64,000 bases of DNA. Origin: CAYQLT01 sp964418425 (GTDB lineage Bacteria; Bacillota; Limnochordia; Limnochordales; Geochordaceae). How positions within the stretch are numbered: the stretch's first letter is position 1; every line of letters starts with the position of its first letter. The translations under genes were made by a program, and so were the position numbers. The notes beneath the pieces are model-generated. The model did no database searches. It was not told the origin of the DNA and saw only the letters and a list, made by a program, of their open reading frames with translations. Positions 32,947 to 41,425 of this stretch are shown here, one piece after another. The stretch is taken from contig CAYQLT010000012.1 of the NCBI GenBank assembly GCA_964418425.1, positions 5,463 through 69,462 of the forward strand. Reading direction: 5' to 3'.

Positions 32947-33651
32947 TCAGCGGGTTGCGGCCGGGTACGGCATGGGGGCGTATACCAGGCGGCCAAGGCC
33001 CGCCACGCGGGTTTCCCAGTAGGGGCCGCCGATGCGGATGCCCACCTCCACCACCCGACCCCGCGATTCGCTGGCCACGAACACGCGGATGACCTGGCCG
33101 ATCCGACGGGACACCAGGGCAACGCCCGTGATCTGCGCCGTCGCCGGCGACTTGAAAAACAGGAGATCGCCGGGTACGGCCTTCTCCAGGGGGATGGGCA
33201 CCACGTTCCACCGGTAGAGGGCCGTGCTGCTGACGGTGCGGGCCAACCCCTCCTGACCCGTGGGGCCTGTAAAGAACTGGATCCCAGGGATGACGGCTCG
33301 GTACGCCTGTACCACCAGCCCGGAGGCGTCGATGCCGGCCTCCCTGGCCTGCTCGGGGGAGCTTTCCAACAGGCGGCTGAACTCCTCCAGGCTCACCTTG
33401 CCTCCCAGCTTGTAGGGCACGCCGCGGTACTGTTCGCCGTCCAGCGTATAGGTGAACTCCGCATACGCCCGCGCTGCCTGGGCGGCCAGGCCCGCCTGTT
33501 CGGGGCTGACCACCTCCCCCGCCTCGGGCGCCATGGGCTCCGGGAGCTCTGCGGGGGCCTGCGCGGCGATCCCCATCCCGAACCCGGCTGCGCCCAGCAC
33601 CACGGCCAGCAGGGTAACGAAGCTCCGCGGGGCCCGCACAACGGCATGCAT
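32947..33651 (-). CDS. Exported NlpC/P60-like protein lacking the catalytic Cys
   Basis: About 234 aa with a signal peptide (SFVTLLAVVLGAAGFGMGIA). The body aligns with the NlpC/P60 pattern (GVPYKLGGK, GIDASGLVVQAY, AVPGDLLFF, GPYWETRVAGLGRLVYA), but the catalytic Cys of D-C-S-G is Ala (DASG) and the His-containing GHVGIY is replaced by ITGVALV. It is probably a non-enzymatic, wall-binding or regulatory relative. ATG 33651 is used, since upstream codons are Arg-rich. Convergent with the LysM protein. Confidence 0.68.
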   Translation of the reverse strand: MHAVVRAPRSFVTLLAVVLGAAGFGMGIAAQAPAELPEPMAPEAGEVVSPEQAGLAAQAARAYAEFTYTLDGEQYRGVPYKLGGKVSLEEFSRLLESSPEQAREAGIDASGLVVQAYRAVIPGIQFFTGPTGQEGLARTVSSTALYRWNVVPIPLEKAVPGDLLFFKSPATAQITGVALVSRRIGQVIRVFVASESRGRVVEVGIRIGGPYWETRVAGLGRLVYAPMPYPAATR

Positions 33652-33673
33652 GGAGCTGGAAGCCACCCTTCTG

Positions 33674-34444
33674 TCACGGCGGGCGCCGGAAGGGGCCCGG
33701 CGCCATGCGGTGCATAAGACGCGACGCGTCGTCCGCCATCCATACGTTATTGAAAAGGCACCAAATCTCCTCCTGCGATTCCATTCGATGGAATAGCATC
33801 CTCGCCAGCTGCTCCAGCTCCTCGTCGCTGTAACGGTACCGGTAGCCACCCTTTCCGTGCAGGCGCAGGTACGTCACCCGAGCGGGCACGGGGGGCCGCA
33901 CGAAAGGATCCGTGGCGTGCACCAGCCCCAGCTCCCCGCACAACTCCGCCACCAGCTCGGTCGGCCACTCGCCCCGGGGCTCCCAGACGAACAGGCATCC
34001 CGGCGGGGGCGGATGGCTGCGGAAGAAGGCTCTCAGGTTGGAGACATGTTCGGGCTGGGGCTTGAAAGCCGCCGGGGTCTGGAACAGCACCGCCCGGGCG
34101 CCCAGTGCGCCTGCCACCTCGAGGGTGCGCTGCAGCGCTTGCTCCACTTCCGGGGTGGGTGCGAAAAAGCCGCAGTGCCGGCGGGCCTGCTCGTCCAGGA
34201 CTGTCCGCCGAAGGCGCCGGTACGTCGGGCTTTGGGCCGGGTGGGTGATCAGCTGCCAGGCCTTGACCGAGAAGGCGAAGTCCGGGGGAGCCTCCGCCCT
34301 CCAGCGCGCCGCGGTGAGGGCGGAGGGAGGCTCGTAAAAGGTCTGCTGGATCTCGACGGCGTTGAAGCGCTGGAAGTAGCGGCTCCTCGCCATGGACCAT
34401 CCGCACGTGCCGATGCGAGTCGTCCCCGGGCCGCCGCCGCCCAC
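33674..34444 (-). CDS. DUF72 family protein
   Basis: About 256 aa, TIM-barrel-like. IGTCGWSM, FNAVEIQQTFYEPPS, FAFSVKAWQLITH, AVLFQTPAAFKP and FVWEPRGEWP are the conserved DUF72 stretches. The family is widespread and functionally uncharacterised, with residues suggesting an endonuclease-like or sugar-binding barrel. GTG 34444 follows GGTGAGG; a longer reading to 34615 adds Cys/Arg-rich filler. Confidence 0.8.
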   Translation of the reverse strand: MGGGGPGTTRIGTCGWSMARSRYFQRFNAVEIQQTFYEPPSALTAARWRAEAPPDFAFSVKAWQLITHPAQSPTYRRLRRTVLDEQARRHCGFFAPTPEVEQALQRTLEVAGALGARAVLFQTPAAFKPQPEHVSNLRAFFRSHPPPPGCLFVWEPRGEWPTELVAELCGELGLVHATDPFVRPPVPARVTYLRLHGKGGYRYRYSDEELEQLARMLFHRMESQEEIWCLFNNVWMADDASRLMHRMAPGPFRRPP

Positions 34445-34493
34445 CCAAGCCTCACCGTCCGCCGCGACACCCCAAGCAGCCCTTGCTGCGGCC

Positions 34494-35408
34494 TCACACG
34501 CGGGGGCTCTTCGGCATCGGTGGGGAAGAGACCTCCTGCAACACGGGTTCGTCCCCGTGCCCGGGGCACAGGCCCGGATCCCCGCCAGGGGGGACCGCGA
34601 CCGCCCCCGGTCCATCAGGGTCGGTTTCTCCGTTGGGCGGCGGCAGATCCGGGCCGGGCTCCTGTTCGAAGAGAAGGGCCAGCGCCCGGAGTATGGCCCG
34701 GGCCAGGGCAGTTTGGCCCTCCCGGCTCAGCAACAACGCCCGATCCTTGGGGTGGGTCAGGAACCCCAGCTCTATCAGGACGGCGGGGTACGGCACCTCG
34801 CGCAAGATGTACAGGTCCGCCGGCAACGCCGCGTTCTGGTCTCCCGGCACCACGGCTGTCAGTTCGTCGAGGATCCGCAGGGCAACCCGCCGGGCGTCCG
34901 CACGCCCGCGCCCGTAAAACACCATGGCGCCGCTGTGGGACGCGTTGGCCGACGCGTTGGCGTGCAGGCTGATGACCAGCTCGGGGTCGAGCCGGCGCGC
35001 CACCCGGGCCCGCATGGCGAGGTCCCTGCGGTACCGGGAGGCTCTCCCCGCAAGCATGTGACCCAGTTCCATATCCTGATTGCGGGTGATACCGGTTCGG
35101 GCTCCTGCCGCTCGCAGCAAGCGGGTCAGCTCCAGGCCGACGGCCAGGGTGACCTCCTTTTCCATCCACCCTTCTCCATGGCACCCGCTGTCGATGCCCC
35201 CGTGTCCGGGGTCCACCACCAACACCTTGCCGGCCAGCGGAAAGCCTTCCCATCCGGGTTCAGGAGGCGGAGCAGAACCGGGCCACCGTGCCGCGGCGCC
35301 CGCCAGGAGGATCCCGGCCGCCAGAGCCCGCCCGAGCCATCTGCCGGTTCGCCCTGTGCCGGTCGCGGTTGCGGGGACAATCGCTGGCCTCCCGGGTGCG
35401 TTCGGCAA
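34494..35408 (-). CDS. N-acetylmuramoyl-L-alanine amidase (Amidase_3, CwlD-like), second copy
   Basis: 304 aa. A TM/signal segment (GRALAAGILLAGAAARWPG) precedes the zinc amidase domain VDPGHGGIDSGCHG, MEKEVTLAVG, VISLHANASANAS and AVLIELGFLTHPKD, all ligands intact. The C-terminal 50 residues are Pro/Gly-rich. It resembles the amidase at 23.4 kb but is clearly divergent, so the two are paralogues. Start TTG 35408 lacks a strong ribosome binding site and is uncertain. Confidence 0.83.
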   Translation of the reverse strand: MPNAPGRPAIVPATATGTGRTGRWLGRALAAGILLAGAAARWPGSAPPPEPGWEGFPLAGKVLVVDPGHGGIDSGCHGEGWMEKEVTLAVGLELTRLLRAAGARTGITRNQDMELGHMLAGRASRYRRDLAMRARVARRLDPELVISLHANASANASHSGAMVFYGRGRADARRVALRILDELTAVVPGDQNAALPADLYILREVPYPAVLIELGFLTHPKDRALLLSREGQTALARAILRALALLFEQEPGPDLPPPNGETDPDGPGAVAVPPGGDPGLCPGHGDEPVLQEVSSPPMPKSPRV

Positions 35409-35448
35409 GAAGGAACCCGGATCTCAGCTTAATCGGGTTTTGCCGCTC

Positions 35449-36561
35449 TCATGCGGGGTTGCGGGCGCGAGCCCGAAGCGCGCCTCCGGAGGGTTGAATC
35501 CAGCGAAGGCTGACGAGGGTGGCGGCGGCCCCCACCACCACGGAGGGGTAAAAGGTAGCCAGGCGCCATGCCGCCACAAACACACCCACGGCCGCCAGCG
35601 GAATGTGGGGTGCCGCCACGGCCGCCATCGCTGCCTCCACGCCCCCGGCGCCGCCCGGGGTCGGCACCAGCGCGCCCAACAGGAAGAGGGGGCACTGGAC
35701 GGCGATCAGGGCGGTTGCCGGCAGCCCAACGTTCATGGGCCGGCCTATGATGGGGGCGACGGCGAAGACGAGCAGGTAGTAGAGGGCCGAGAGGACGCCA
35801 ATGGAGGCGATGGTTGCGGGCCGCCCCTGGAAAACCGTCCGCACGCCGCCGGCCGCGGACGACAGGAAGGAACGGCTGCGCCGTCGCAGCCGGCGCAGCT
35901 GGACGGCCGCACCCGGAAGCACGCGCTGCAGGCGAGCCAGGACCCGATCCACCGGTCCCGCCAGCACTTCCAGCTGCATCAGCGCCGCCGCCACAAACGC
36001 CAGGCCGACCGCGTACACCGCCAGGACCCCCCGCAGGGCGGTTCGAACCACCGGGAGGCCGGGGATGGGCGGGCCGAAGAAGGCGATGGCCGCCGACGCC
36101 AGCCACAGTACCGTCTGGCCGATGACGCCGATGGCGCTCACCGAGGCCAGCCCCAGCGGGTACGGCATACCCCCCTGGGAGAGCACAAGCGCCTGGATGG
36201 CGCCGCCGCCGGCCATAAACGGGGTGACGCTGGAGACGAATGCCCCTGTCAGCACCGCGCGCAGCGCGAGTCCCGGGCGTACGGGATGGCCCAGCGCTCG
36301 CGCGACCAGCCAGGTGCGGGTCGCGTCGGTCACCCAGGAGGCCGCGACCAGCGCGAGGGCGGCCGCCACGGTTCGGCCTCGCAGCATGCTCACCGCCCGA
36401 AGGCTCTCGGGCCGCCACGTGATGGCCAAAAGCCCGCCCACGGTGATGGCGGTGACCCCCACGCTCAGCAGCAGGTTTCGGACCAGCGCCACGCCGCCCG
36501 GGGGAAGGGCCGGCTCGAGGTTTTCCGGGGCAGGGGAGCCGCCGTTATGTACCCGCGGCAC
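35449..36561 (-). CDS. Flippase-like integral membrane protein (UPF0104/LPG_synthase_TM)
   Basis: 370 aa, eight to nine helices. Conserved features include AVLTGAFVSSVTPFMAGGGA, LVPTPGGAGGVEAAMAAV and YPSVVVGAAATLVSL, the UPF0104 signatures also found in the membrane half of MprF. There is no soluble transferase domain, so it resembles the stand-alone lipid flippase-like proteins. The start overlaps the end of coaX by 17 bp. Confidence 0.8.
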   Translation of the reverse strand: MPRVHNGGSPAPENLEPALPPGGVALVRNLLLSVGVTAITVGGLLAITWRPESLRAVSMLRGRTVAAALALVAASWVTDATRTWLVARALGHPVRPGLALRAVLTGAFVSSVTPFMAGGGAIQALVLSQGGMPYPLGLASVSAIGVIGQTVLWLASAAIAFFGPPIPGLPVVRTALRGVLAVYAVGLAFVAAALMQLEVLAGPVDRVLARLQRVLPGAAVQLRRLRRRSRSFLSSAAGGVRTVFQGRPATIASIGVLSALYYLLVFAVAPIIGRPMNVGLPATALIAVQCPLFLLGALVPTPGGAGGVEAAMAAVAAPHIPLAAVGVFVAAWRLATFYPSVVVGAAATLVSLRWIQPSGGALRARARNPA

Positions 36562-37342
36562 CCTGTCCTCCCTGCCTTTCCCGCCAGCGATGGAAGATGA
36601 GCCGGAGCCCCTCCAGGGTGAGCAAAGGGTTGGTCTCCTCTACCGTCTCGCATTCGGGGGCGATCAGGCCGGCCAGCCCCCCCGTGGCCACCACCCGGGC
36701 CGTACCTCCCACCTCCGCCTTCAGGCGCCGGACGAGCCCGTCTACCTGACCGGCGAAGCCGAACACGATGCCCGACTGGACGCTCTCGGCGGTCGTGCGG
36801 CCGATGGCGGCCGGCGGCCGGCGAAGCTCCACACGGGTCAGCCGGGCCGCTCGCTCGAACAGCGCCTCGGAAGAAACCGCTACCCCCGGCGCGATGGCGC
36901 CGCCCAGATAGCGACCCTGGCCGTCGACCACGTCGAACGTGGTGGCCGTCCCAAAATCCACCACGATGACCGGCGCCCCGTAAAGGTGTACCGCGGCCGC
37001 CGCGTTGACGATGCGGTCCGGGCCCAGCTCCTCAGGAAACCGGTAGGCGATGGTCACCCCTGTGTCGGTGTGGGGCCCGACCACCAGGGGGTCCACCCCC
37101 ACATATTGGCGGCAGACCTGCTGCCACGGGCCGGTCTGGCTGGGCACCACCGAGCTGATGGCCGCACCCGTAATCTCTCCCGGATCCCCGGAGTTCAACC
37201 GGATCAGGGTGACCAGCAACGCTCCCAGCTCATCCGCGGTCCGCTCCCGCACCGTGGCGAGCCACCAGTGGTGCGCCAGTCGCTCGGCTCGGTACAAGGC
37301 CACCCCTGTCGTGGTGTTGCCGATGTCCACCGCCAAAAACAA
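36545..37342 (-). CDS. coaX: Type III pantothenate kinase
   Basis: 265 aa. The phosphate loop FLAVDIGNTTTG begins at the second residue; the ribose/pantothenate part GPDRIVNAAAAVHLYG, VVDFGTATTFDVVDG and YLGGAIAPGV follow. CoaX phosphorylates pantothenate in CoA synthesis and is not feedback inhibited by CoA. The TTG at 37342 follows a GGGGGA ribosome binding site and gives the exact family N-terminus. The open frame runs far upstream, antisense to the LacI gene, but this is a shadow. Confidence 0.9.
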   Translation of the reverse strand: MFLAVDIGNTTTGVALYRAERLAHHWWLATVRERTADELGALLVTLIRLNSGDPGEITGAAISSVVPSQTGPWQQVCRQYVGVDPLVVGPHTDTGVTIAYRFPEELGPDRIVNAAAAVHLYGAPVIVVDFGTATTFDVVDGQGRYLGGAIAPGVAVSSEALFERAARLTRVELRRPPAAIGRTTAESVQSGIVFGFAGQVDGLVRRLKAEVGGTARVVATGGLAGLIAPECETVEETNPLLTLEGLRLIFHRWRERQGGQGAAGT

Positions 37343-37723
37343 GCCGCCGTCCCCCGCTTCCCGTGGCCAAGCCGCAGGCTTCTCAGCAGGCCTCCTGCTG
37401 CTTCGAGGCAGGCATGGATTCCCCTTCTCTGCGCTGCAATGACCCGCTGGGGGCCGGGGCGAACCGCCCGGGAGCGGCCCGCTGGCCGCACTGCCGGTCC
37501 TGGACAAATGCCATGATTGTGCTATCGGTAACATTCCTGTAACATGAACCGGGTAGATCGTAAGCGTGAAACCGAACTCCCCGCCGGTGCAGCAAGGCGG
37601 GGATATTTGAGCGCCCGTGCGGGACATAAATCGGCCCGGCGGGACGAAAACCGTTGTAAGGGGCAGGTCGGCCGTCTCATCGGCCAGCACGGTTCTGCGC
37701 AGAGGGAAAGGTGAGGGATCACC
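37343..37723. other. Divergent intergenic region coaX / LacI regulator
   Basis: About 380 bp. A plus-strand promoter is plausible: TTGTGC (37517-37522), a 17-bp spacer, TAACAT (37540-37545). Overlapping it are two direct copies of GTAACAT (37528-37534 and 37539-37545), 11 bp apart. A hairpin CCCCGCC...GGCGGGG lies near 37578-37601. Nothing coding was seen. Confidence 0.45.
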
Positions 37724-38863
37724 ATGCCGAGGCGGAAAAAGGATGCACAGCCGGTTGCCAGGCCTCACGTCACCCTGGACGAGGTGGCCAGGGCGGCCGG
37801 GGTCTCGAAGGCGACCGTCTCTCGGGTCATCAACGGCAAGTCGTGCGTGCGACCGCACGTGCGGGAGCGGGTTCTCAAGGCCATCAAGAAGATGAACTAC
37901 CACCCCAACGGGGTGGCGAGGGCGCTGGCTACCCAGAGGACCGGCCAGGTGGCCCTGCTGCTGGCGCTTCCCTCGTCCATGCCGGGGTACGGGCTGGGTC
38001 TCATCCAGGGCATCGAGGCCGTGTTGCGCCGCGAGCAGCTGCACCTGGTTCTGCACGTGATGGATGCCCAGGTGGCCCAGTGGGATCCGCCGCTGAGCGT
38101 CGCCCATCGCCAGGTAGACGGCCTCATCGTGGGCGGCAATCTCTCGGGAGCCCGCTGGCTGCGGGAGCTGGCCGGCGATTCGCTTCCCGTGGTGGTGCTG
38201 GGTGACGAGATCCCCGCCGGGGTGGAGCTGAGCGGCGTGGCCATCGACTGGCTGACGCCCTCCACCCAGGTGGTCAGCCGGCTGCTTGCCCACGGCCACC
38301 GCCGGATCGGCGCCATCATCCCCGGAGGCCGGTGGGGAGAGCAGGTTCGGGCAGGCTTCGAGAGGGCGCTGTCGGCTGCGGGCGTGGAGCTGAGCGCCAG
38401 CCTCATCGTTCAGGTGGACCCGGTCGAGCTCCGCAACGGAGCCGCGCACCCGGCCGGGTACCGGGCCTTCCAGCAGCTTTTGGGCGGATCGGCCGCAACA
38501 GACGGGCGGCAGCGCTCCGCGGCGGCCGGCCAGCCCCCATCGGCCGTCTACGTGGCCCACGAGGCGCTGGTGCCCGGGGTGCTGCACGCGATGAAGGAGA
38601 TGGGCATCTCGGCTCCCCGGGACGTCGCCCTGGTCGTGTGGGGCCACGGTTCCGCCGCCGAACAGGCGATGGGGCTCACCGCGGTCACCGTCAACCGAGA
38701 GCAGATGGGTCGCATGGCCGGCCTGATGCTGCTGGACCTGCTGCGGGAGCGCCAGCGCCAGCCGGTTCAGCTCACGCTGTCGCCGACACTGGTGGTTCGG
38801 GACAGCTGCGGCACGCAGCTGGATCGGCCCGGAGCCCATCCGGCGGCGGTTGTCCGAGCCTGA
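37724..38863 (+). CDS. LacI-family transcriptional regulator
   Basis: 379 aa. The LacI helix-turn-helix and hinge are TLDEVARAAGVSKATVSRVI and MNYHPNGVARALATQRTG, followed by a periplasmic-binding-type effector domain (VALLLALPSSMPGYG to VVRDSC). An insertion of about 15 residues (ATDGRQRSAAAGQPP) sits in the effector domain. No sugar transport or catabolic operon is adjacent, so its regulon is unknown; the GTAACAT repeats in its own upstream region could be its target. ATG at 37724. Confidence 0.87.
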   Translation: MPRRKKDAQPVARPHVTLDEVARAAGVSKATVSRVINGKSCVRPHVRERVLKAIKKMNYHPNGVARALATQRTGQVALLLALPSSMPGYGLGLIQGIEAVLRREQLHLVLHVMDAQVAQWDPPLSVAHRQVDGLIVGGNLSGARWLRELAGDSLPVVVLGDEIPAGVELSGVAIDWLTPSTQVVSRLLAHGHRRIGAIIPGGRWGEQVRAGFERALSAAGVELSASLIVQVDPVELRNGAAHPAGYRAFQQLLGGSAATDGRQRSAAAGQPPSAVYVAHEALVPGVLHAMKEMGISAPRDVALVVWGHGSAAEQAMGLTAVTVNREQMGRMAGLMLLDLLRERQRQPVQLTLSPTLVVRDSCGTQLDRPGAHPAAVVRA

Positions 38864-39014
38864 GGCTTCGGGCCCGGCTCTGAGAGGCCGGGGCGAGCGC
38901 GACAGCCGCACGCTGCCGGACGCCGAGGCTTGCGAGGCTGTCGCCTGAAGGGTGCCGGTGCGGCCGGCAGCGGGCCGCACCGGCACCGGCTGTCGGGAAA
39001 GGCGAGCGGGCTCC
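38864..39014. terminator. Strong hairpin between the LacI gene and a convergent small ORF
   Basis: Within this stretch, GGTGCCGGTGCGGCC (38951-38965) pairs perfectly with GGCCGCACCGGCACC (38973-38987), a 15-bp stem with a 7-nt loop. There is no U-run on either side, so it may act as a bidirectional stop through stem strength or Rho rather than as a classic terminator. Confidence 0.45.
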
Positions 39015-39215
39015 TTAGGACGCCGGGGTCTCCCGGCGGCGGCGTGCAAAGGCCGCAAAGCGCCGGGCCTCTTCGGCGCCGTCCGGCAGGGGTTCCCGCC
39101 CGACGGCTGGCGACGGCGGTCCCCCGACTTCCTGCCCGAACTCGAAGGCAAAGTTCGCCTTTCGGGGCTCGAGCCGAACCTCGGGGAAGGACCGCCGACC
39201 CGGTGGTTGGGTCAC
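39015..39215 (-). CDS. Possible small protein (66 aa)
   Basis: A 66-residue frame starting GTG at 39215 with GGGGGG about 12 nt upstream. The composition is more protein-like than neighbouring shadows: mixed charges and VRLEPRKANFAFEFGQEVGG, with DGAEEARRFAAFARRRRE at the end. It fills an otherwise empty 500-bp gap and stops just before a 15-bp hairpin. No family is recognised. Confidence 0.35.
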   Translation of the reverse strand: MTQPPGRRSFPEVRLEPRKANFAFEFGQEVGGPPSPAVGREPLPDGAEEARRFAAFARRRRETPAS

Positions 39216-39361
39216 GACCTGCCTTGCCCCCCTTTCGGCGGGCGCCCTCGGGGCACCCTTTTTCGAGGATCACCGGCGGCGGGGCTTGCCATGGCGGACG
39301 TTGCAGGCGGCGGAGGGAGCGCCTGACGCAGATGGAATCCTAGGCACGGGGGTGGGGAGGC

Positions 39362-40801
39362 TTGAGCCGGATCCGTTTCGGAACCGATGGCTGGCGGGGC
39401 ATCATCGCCGACGACTTCACCTTTGGCAACGTGCGGGCCGTCGCGCAGGCCATCGCCAACTACCTGCACGACCGAGGCCTATCCCGGCGGGAAGTGCTGG
39501 TGGGTTACGACACCCGCTTCCTGGCCGACCGCTTTGCGCGGGCGGTGGCGGAGGTTCTGGCGGGCAACGGCCTGGCCGTGGGGCTGTCCGAGTCCGACGT
39601 GCCGACGCCGGCCCTGGCATTTGCCGTGCTGCACCGCCGGGCTGCCGGCGCGGTGATGCTGACGGCCAGCCACAACCCCCCCGAGTACCTGGGGCTGAAG
39701 TTCATCCCGGAGTACGGCGGCCCTGCCCTCTCGGACGTGACGGGCGCCATCGAGGCCCAGATCCAGGACGTTTTGCAGTCCCAGCGCCACGGCCACCTGG
39801 CCGTCCGTTCCATCCCCCTCGATCAGGCCCGCCGGCAGGGGCTGGTGAGCCCGGTGGACGTCCGGATGGAGTACGTCGGGCATCTGGTGGCGGTGGTGCA
39901 GGGCGCGGGCCACGGACGGCGGGGAGCCGAGGTGGTCTACGATGCCATGCACGGGGCGGGAAGGGGCTACGCGCCCGAGGGCCTGGAGGCGCTGCGCCTC
40001 AAGGTCCATCCCCTGCGAACCGAGCGAGATCCCCTCTTCGGCGGCTCGGCCCCGGAACCCACCGTCGCTCACCTTCAGGGCCTGGCCGAGGCCGTCATCC
40101 GCCGACCGGGAACCCTTGGGCTGGCCACCGACGGCGACGCGGACCGTTTCGGCGTGGTGGACACCCAGGGCACGTTCCTGTCACCCAACCAGGTGCTGGC
40201 CATCGTCGCCGACCACTTGCTGCGGGAGCGTGGCATGCGGGGTGCCATCGTGCGTACGGTGGCCACGACCCACCTTCTGGACCGCCTGGCGGCGGAGTTC
40301 GGGGTACCCCTGCGGGAGACCCCGGTCGGCTTCAAGCACGTGGGCGCGGTGATGCGCCGGGAGCCGGTGGTGCTCGGCGGCGAGGAAAGCGGCGGGCTTT
40401 CCATCGCAGGGCACATCCCGGAGAAAGATGGCATCCTGGCGGTGATGCTGGCGGCGCAGGTCTGGGTGGGGTCCGGCCGGCCGCTTCTGGCGGTGCTGGA
40501 GGAGATCCAGCGGAGGGTCGGGCCGCTTTTCAGCCGGCGCATCGACGTGCCGGTGGCCGATGGCACGGGCGCACGCCGGCTGGAGCGCCTGGCAGCAAAC
40601 CCCCCGGAGCGCTGTGGGGGGCGTCCGGTGGAACGGGTCCAGACGCTGGACGGGGTGAAGGTGATCCTGGACGACGGGAGCTGGTGGCTGATGCGGGCCT
40701 CCGGCACGGAACCCCTGATCCGGATCTACCTGGAGGCGCCGACGGCAGAGCAGCTGGACCGGCTCGAGCAGGAAACCCGGGCCATTCTGGAGCTTTTGTA
40801 G
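39362..40801 (+). CDS. Phosphoglucomutase/phosphomannomutase family protein
   Basis: 479 aa alpha-D-phosphohexomutase. The start FGTDGWRGIIADDF, the phosphoserine loop MLTASHNPPEY, the metal loop DGDADRFGV, the sugar loop GGEESGGLS and the phosphate loop RASGTEPLIRIYLE are all present. It interconverts hexose 1- and 6-phosphates; the sugar loop GEESGG fits PGM/PMM rather than GlmM. TTG at 39362 follows GGGGAGG almost directly, an unusually tight arrangement. Confidence 0.87.
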   Translation: MSRIRFGTDGWRGIIADDFTFGNVRAVAQAIANYLHDRGLSRREVLVGYDTRFLADRFARAVAEVLAGNGLAVGLSESDVPTPALAFAVLHRRAAGAVMLTASHNPPEYLGLKFIPEYGGPALSDVTGAIEAQIQDVLQSQRHGHLAVRSIPLDQARRQGLVSPVDVRMEYVGHLVAVVQGAGHGRRGAEVVYDAMHGAGRGYAPEGLEALRLKVHPLRTERDPLFGGSAPEPTVAHLQGLAEAVIRRPGTLGLATDGDADRFGVVDTQGTFLSPNQVLAIVADHLLRERGMRGAIVRTVATTHLLDRLAAEFGVPLRETPVGFKHVGAVMRREPVVLGGEESGGLSIAGHIPEKDGILAVMLAAQVWVGSGRPLLAVLEEIQRRVGPLFSRRIDVPVADGTGARRLERLAANPPERCGGRPVERVQTLDGVKVILDDGSWWLMRASGTEPLIRIYLEAPTAEQLDRLEQETRAILELL

Positions 40802-40834
40802 CCGCCCCCGGCCGGGTGGCTCGAGCCACGGGCC

Positions 40835-41311
40835 GTGCTGCGGATCTGGCTGGTAGCCGTCGGACGGGTGCGCCAGGGTGGGCTTTCGGCCGCCGCCGAG
40901 GAATACCGCCGACGTCTGGCCAGGATGGGCGGGGTCGACCTCAAGGTGGTCGAGGTTCGGGAAGGGGCGGGAGCGAGCCGGGACGCCCGCCGGGCGATGC
41001 ACGAGGAGGGCCGGCGGCTTCTGTCCGTGGAGGTGCCGGCCGGGACGGTGCGGGTGGCGCTCTCGGTGGACGGGGAGATGTGGTCCACCCGGCGGTTTGC
41101 CGAATGGCTCGGGCGGCAGGCGGAGGCCGATACCCCCGTCGCCTTCTATGTGGGAGGGGCCTGGGGCCTGTCGGAAGAGCTTGTGGCCAGCTGCCCGCTT
41201 CGGTTATCCCTCTCCCGGCTCACCCTGGCCCACGAGCTGTGTCGGGTGGTGCTTCTGGAACAGCTATACCGGGCCGCCACCCTCCTGCGTGGTGCCCCGT
41301 ATCACAAATAG
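40835..41311 (+). CDS. rlmH: 23S rRNA (pseudouridine1915-N3)-methyltransferase RlmH
   Basis: 158 aa SPOUT methyltransferase of normal RlmH length. The SAM-binding knot VAFYVGGAWGLSEE and the C-terminal LSLSRLTLAHELCRVVLLEQ, ending in RGAPYHK, are diagnostic. It methylates N3 of pseudouridine 1915 in helix 69 of 23S rRNA on assembled ribosomes. GTG start at 40835. Confidence 0.93.
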   Translation: MLRIWLVAVGRVRQGGLSAAAEEYRRRLARMGGVDLKVVEVREGAGASRDARRAMHEEGRRLLSVEVPAGTVRVALSVDGEMWSTRRFAEWLGRQAEADTPVAFYVGGAWGLSEELVASCPLRLSLSRLTLAHELCRVVLLEQLYRAATLLRGAPYHK

Positions 41312-41334
41312 GCGCAAAGCTTGACGTCATCGCA

Positions 41335-41364
41335 TTGATTGCGGGTACAGGCGGACGTTATAAT
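41335..41364 (+). promoter_or_regulatory. Sigma-A promoter of rex
   Basis: TTGATT (41335-41340), 18-bp spacer, perfect TATAAT (41359-41364). Transcription would start near 41371, giving a 55-nt leader to rex. No obvious Rex operator (TTGTGA...TCACAA) overlaps it. Confidence 0.7.
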
Positions 41365-41425
41365 GGGCCCGCAACCACGGGGCGTCTGGTCGCAAGCGCT
41401 GGATGCGAGTGGGGGGTGAGCGAAA

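Noticed and set aside
37343..39151. Upstream extension of the coaX frame to 868 codons
   Set aside because: Residues before the DIGNTTTG loop are Arg/Pro/Gln-rich and lie antisense to the clear LacI-family gene; TTG 37342 gives the exact CoaX N-terminus.
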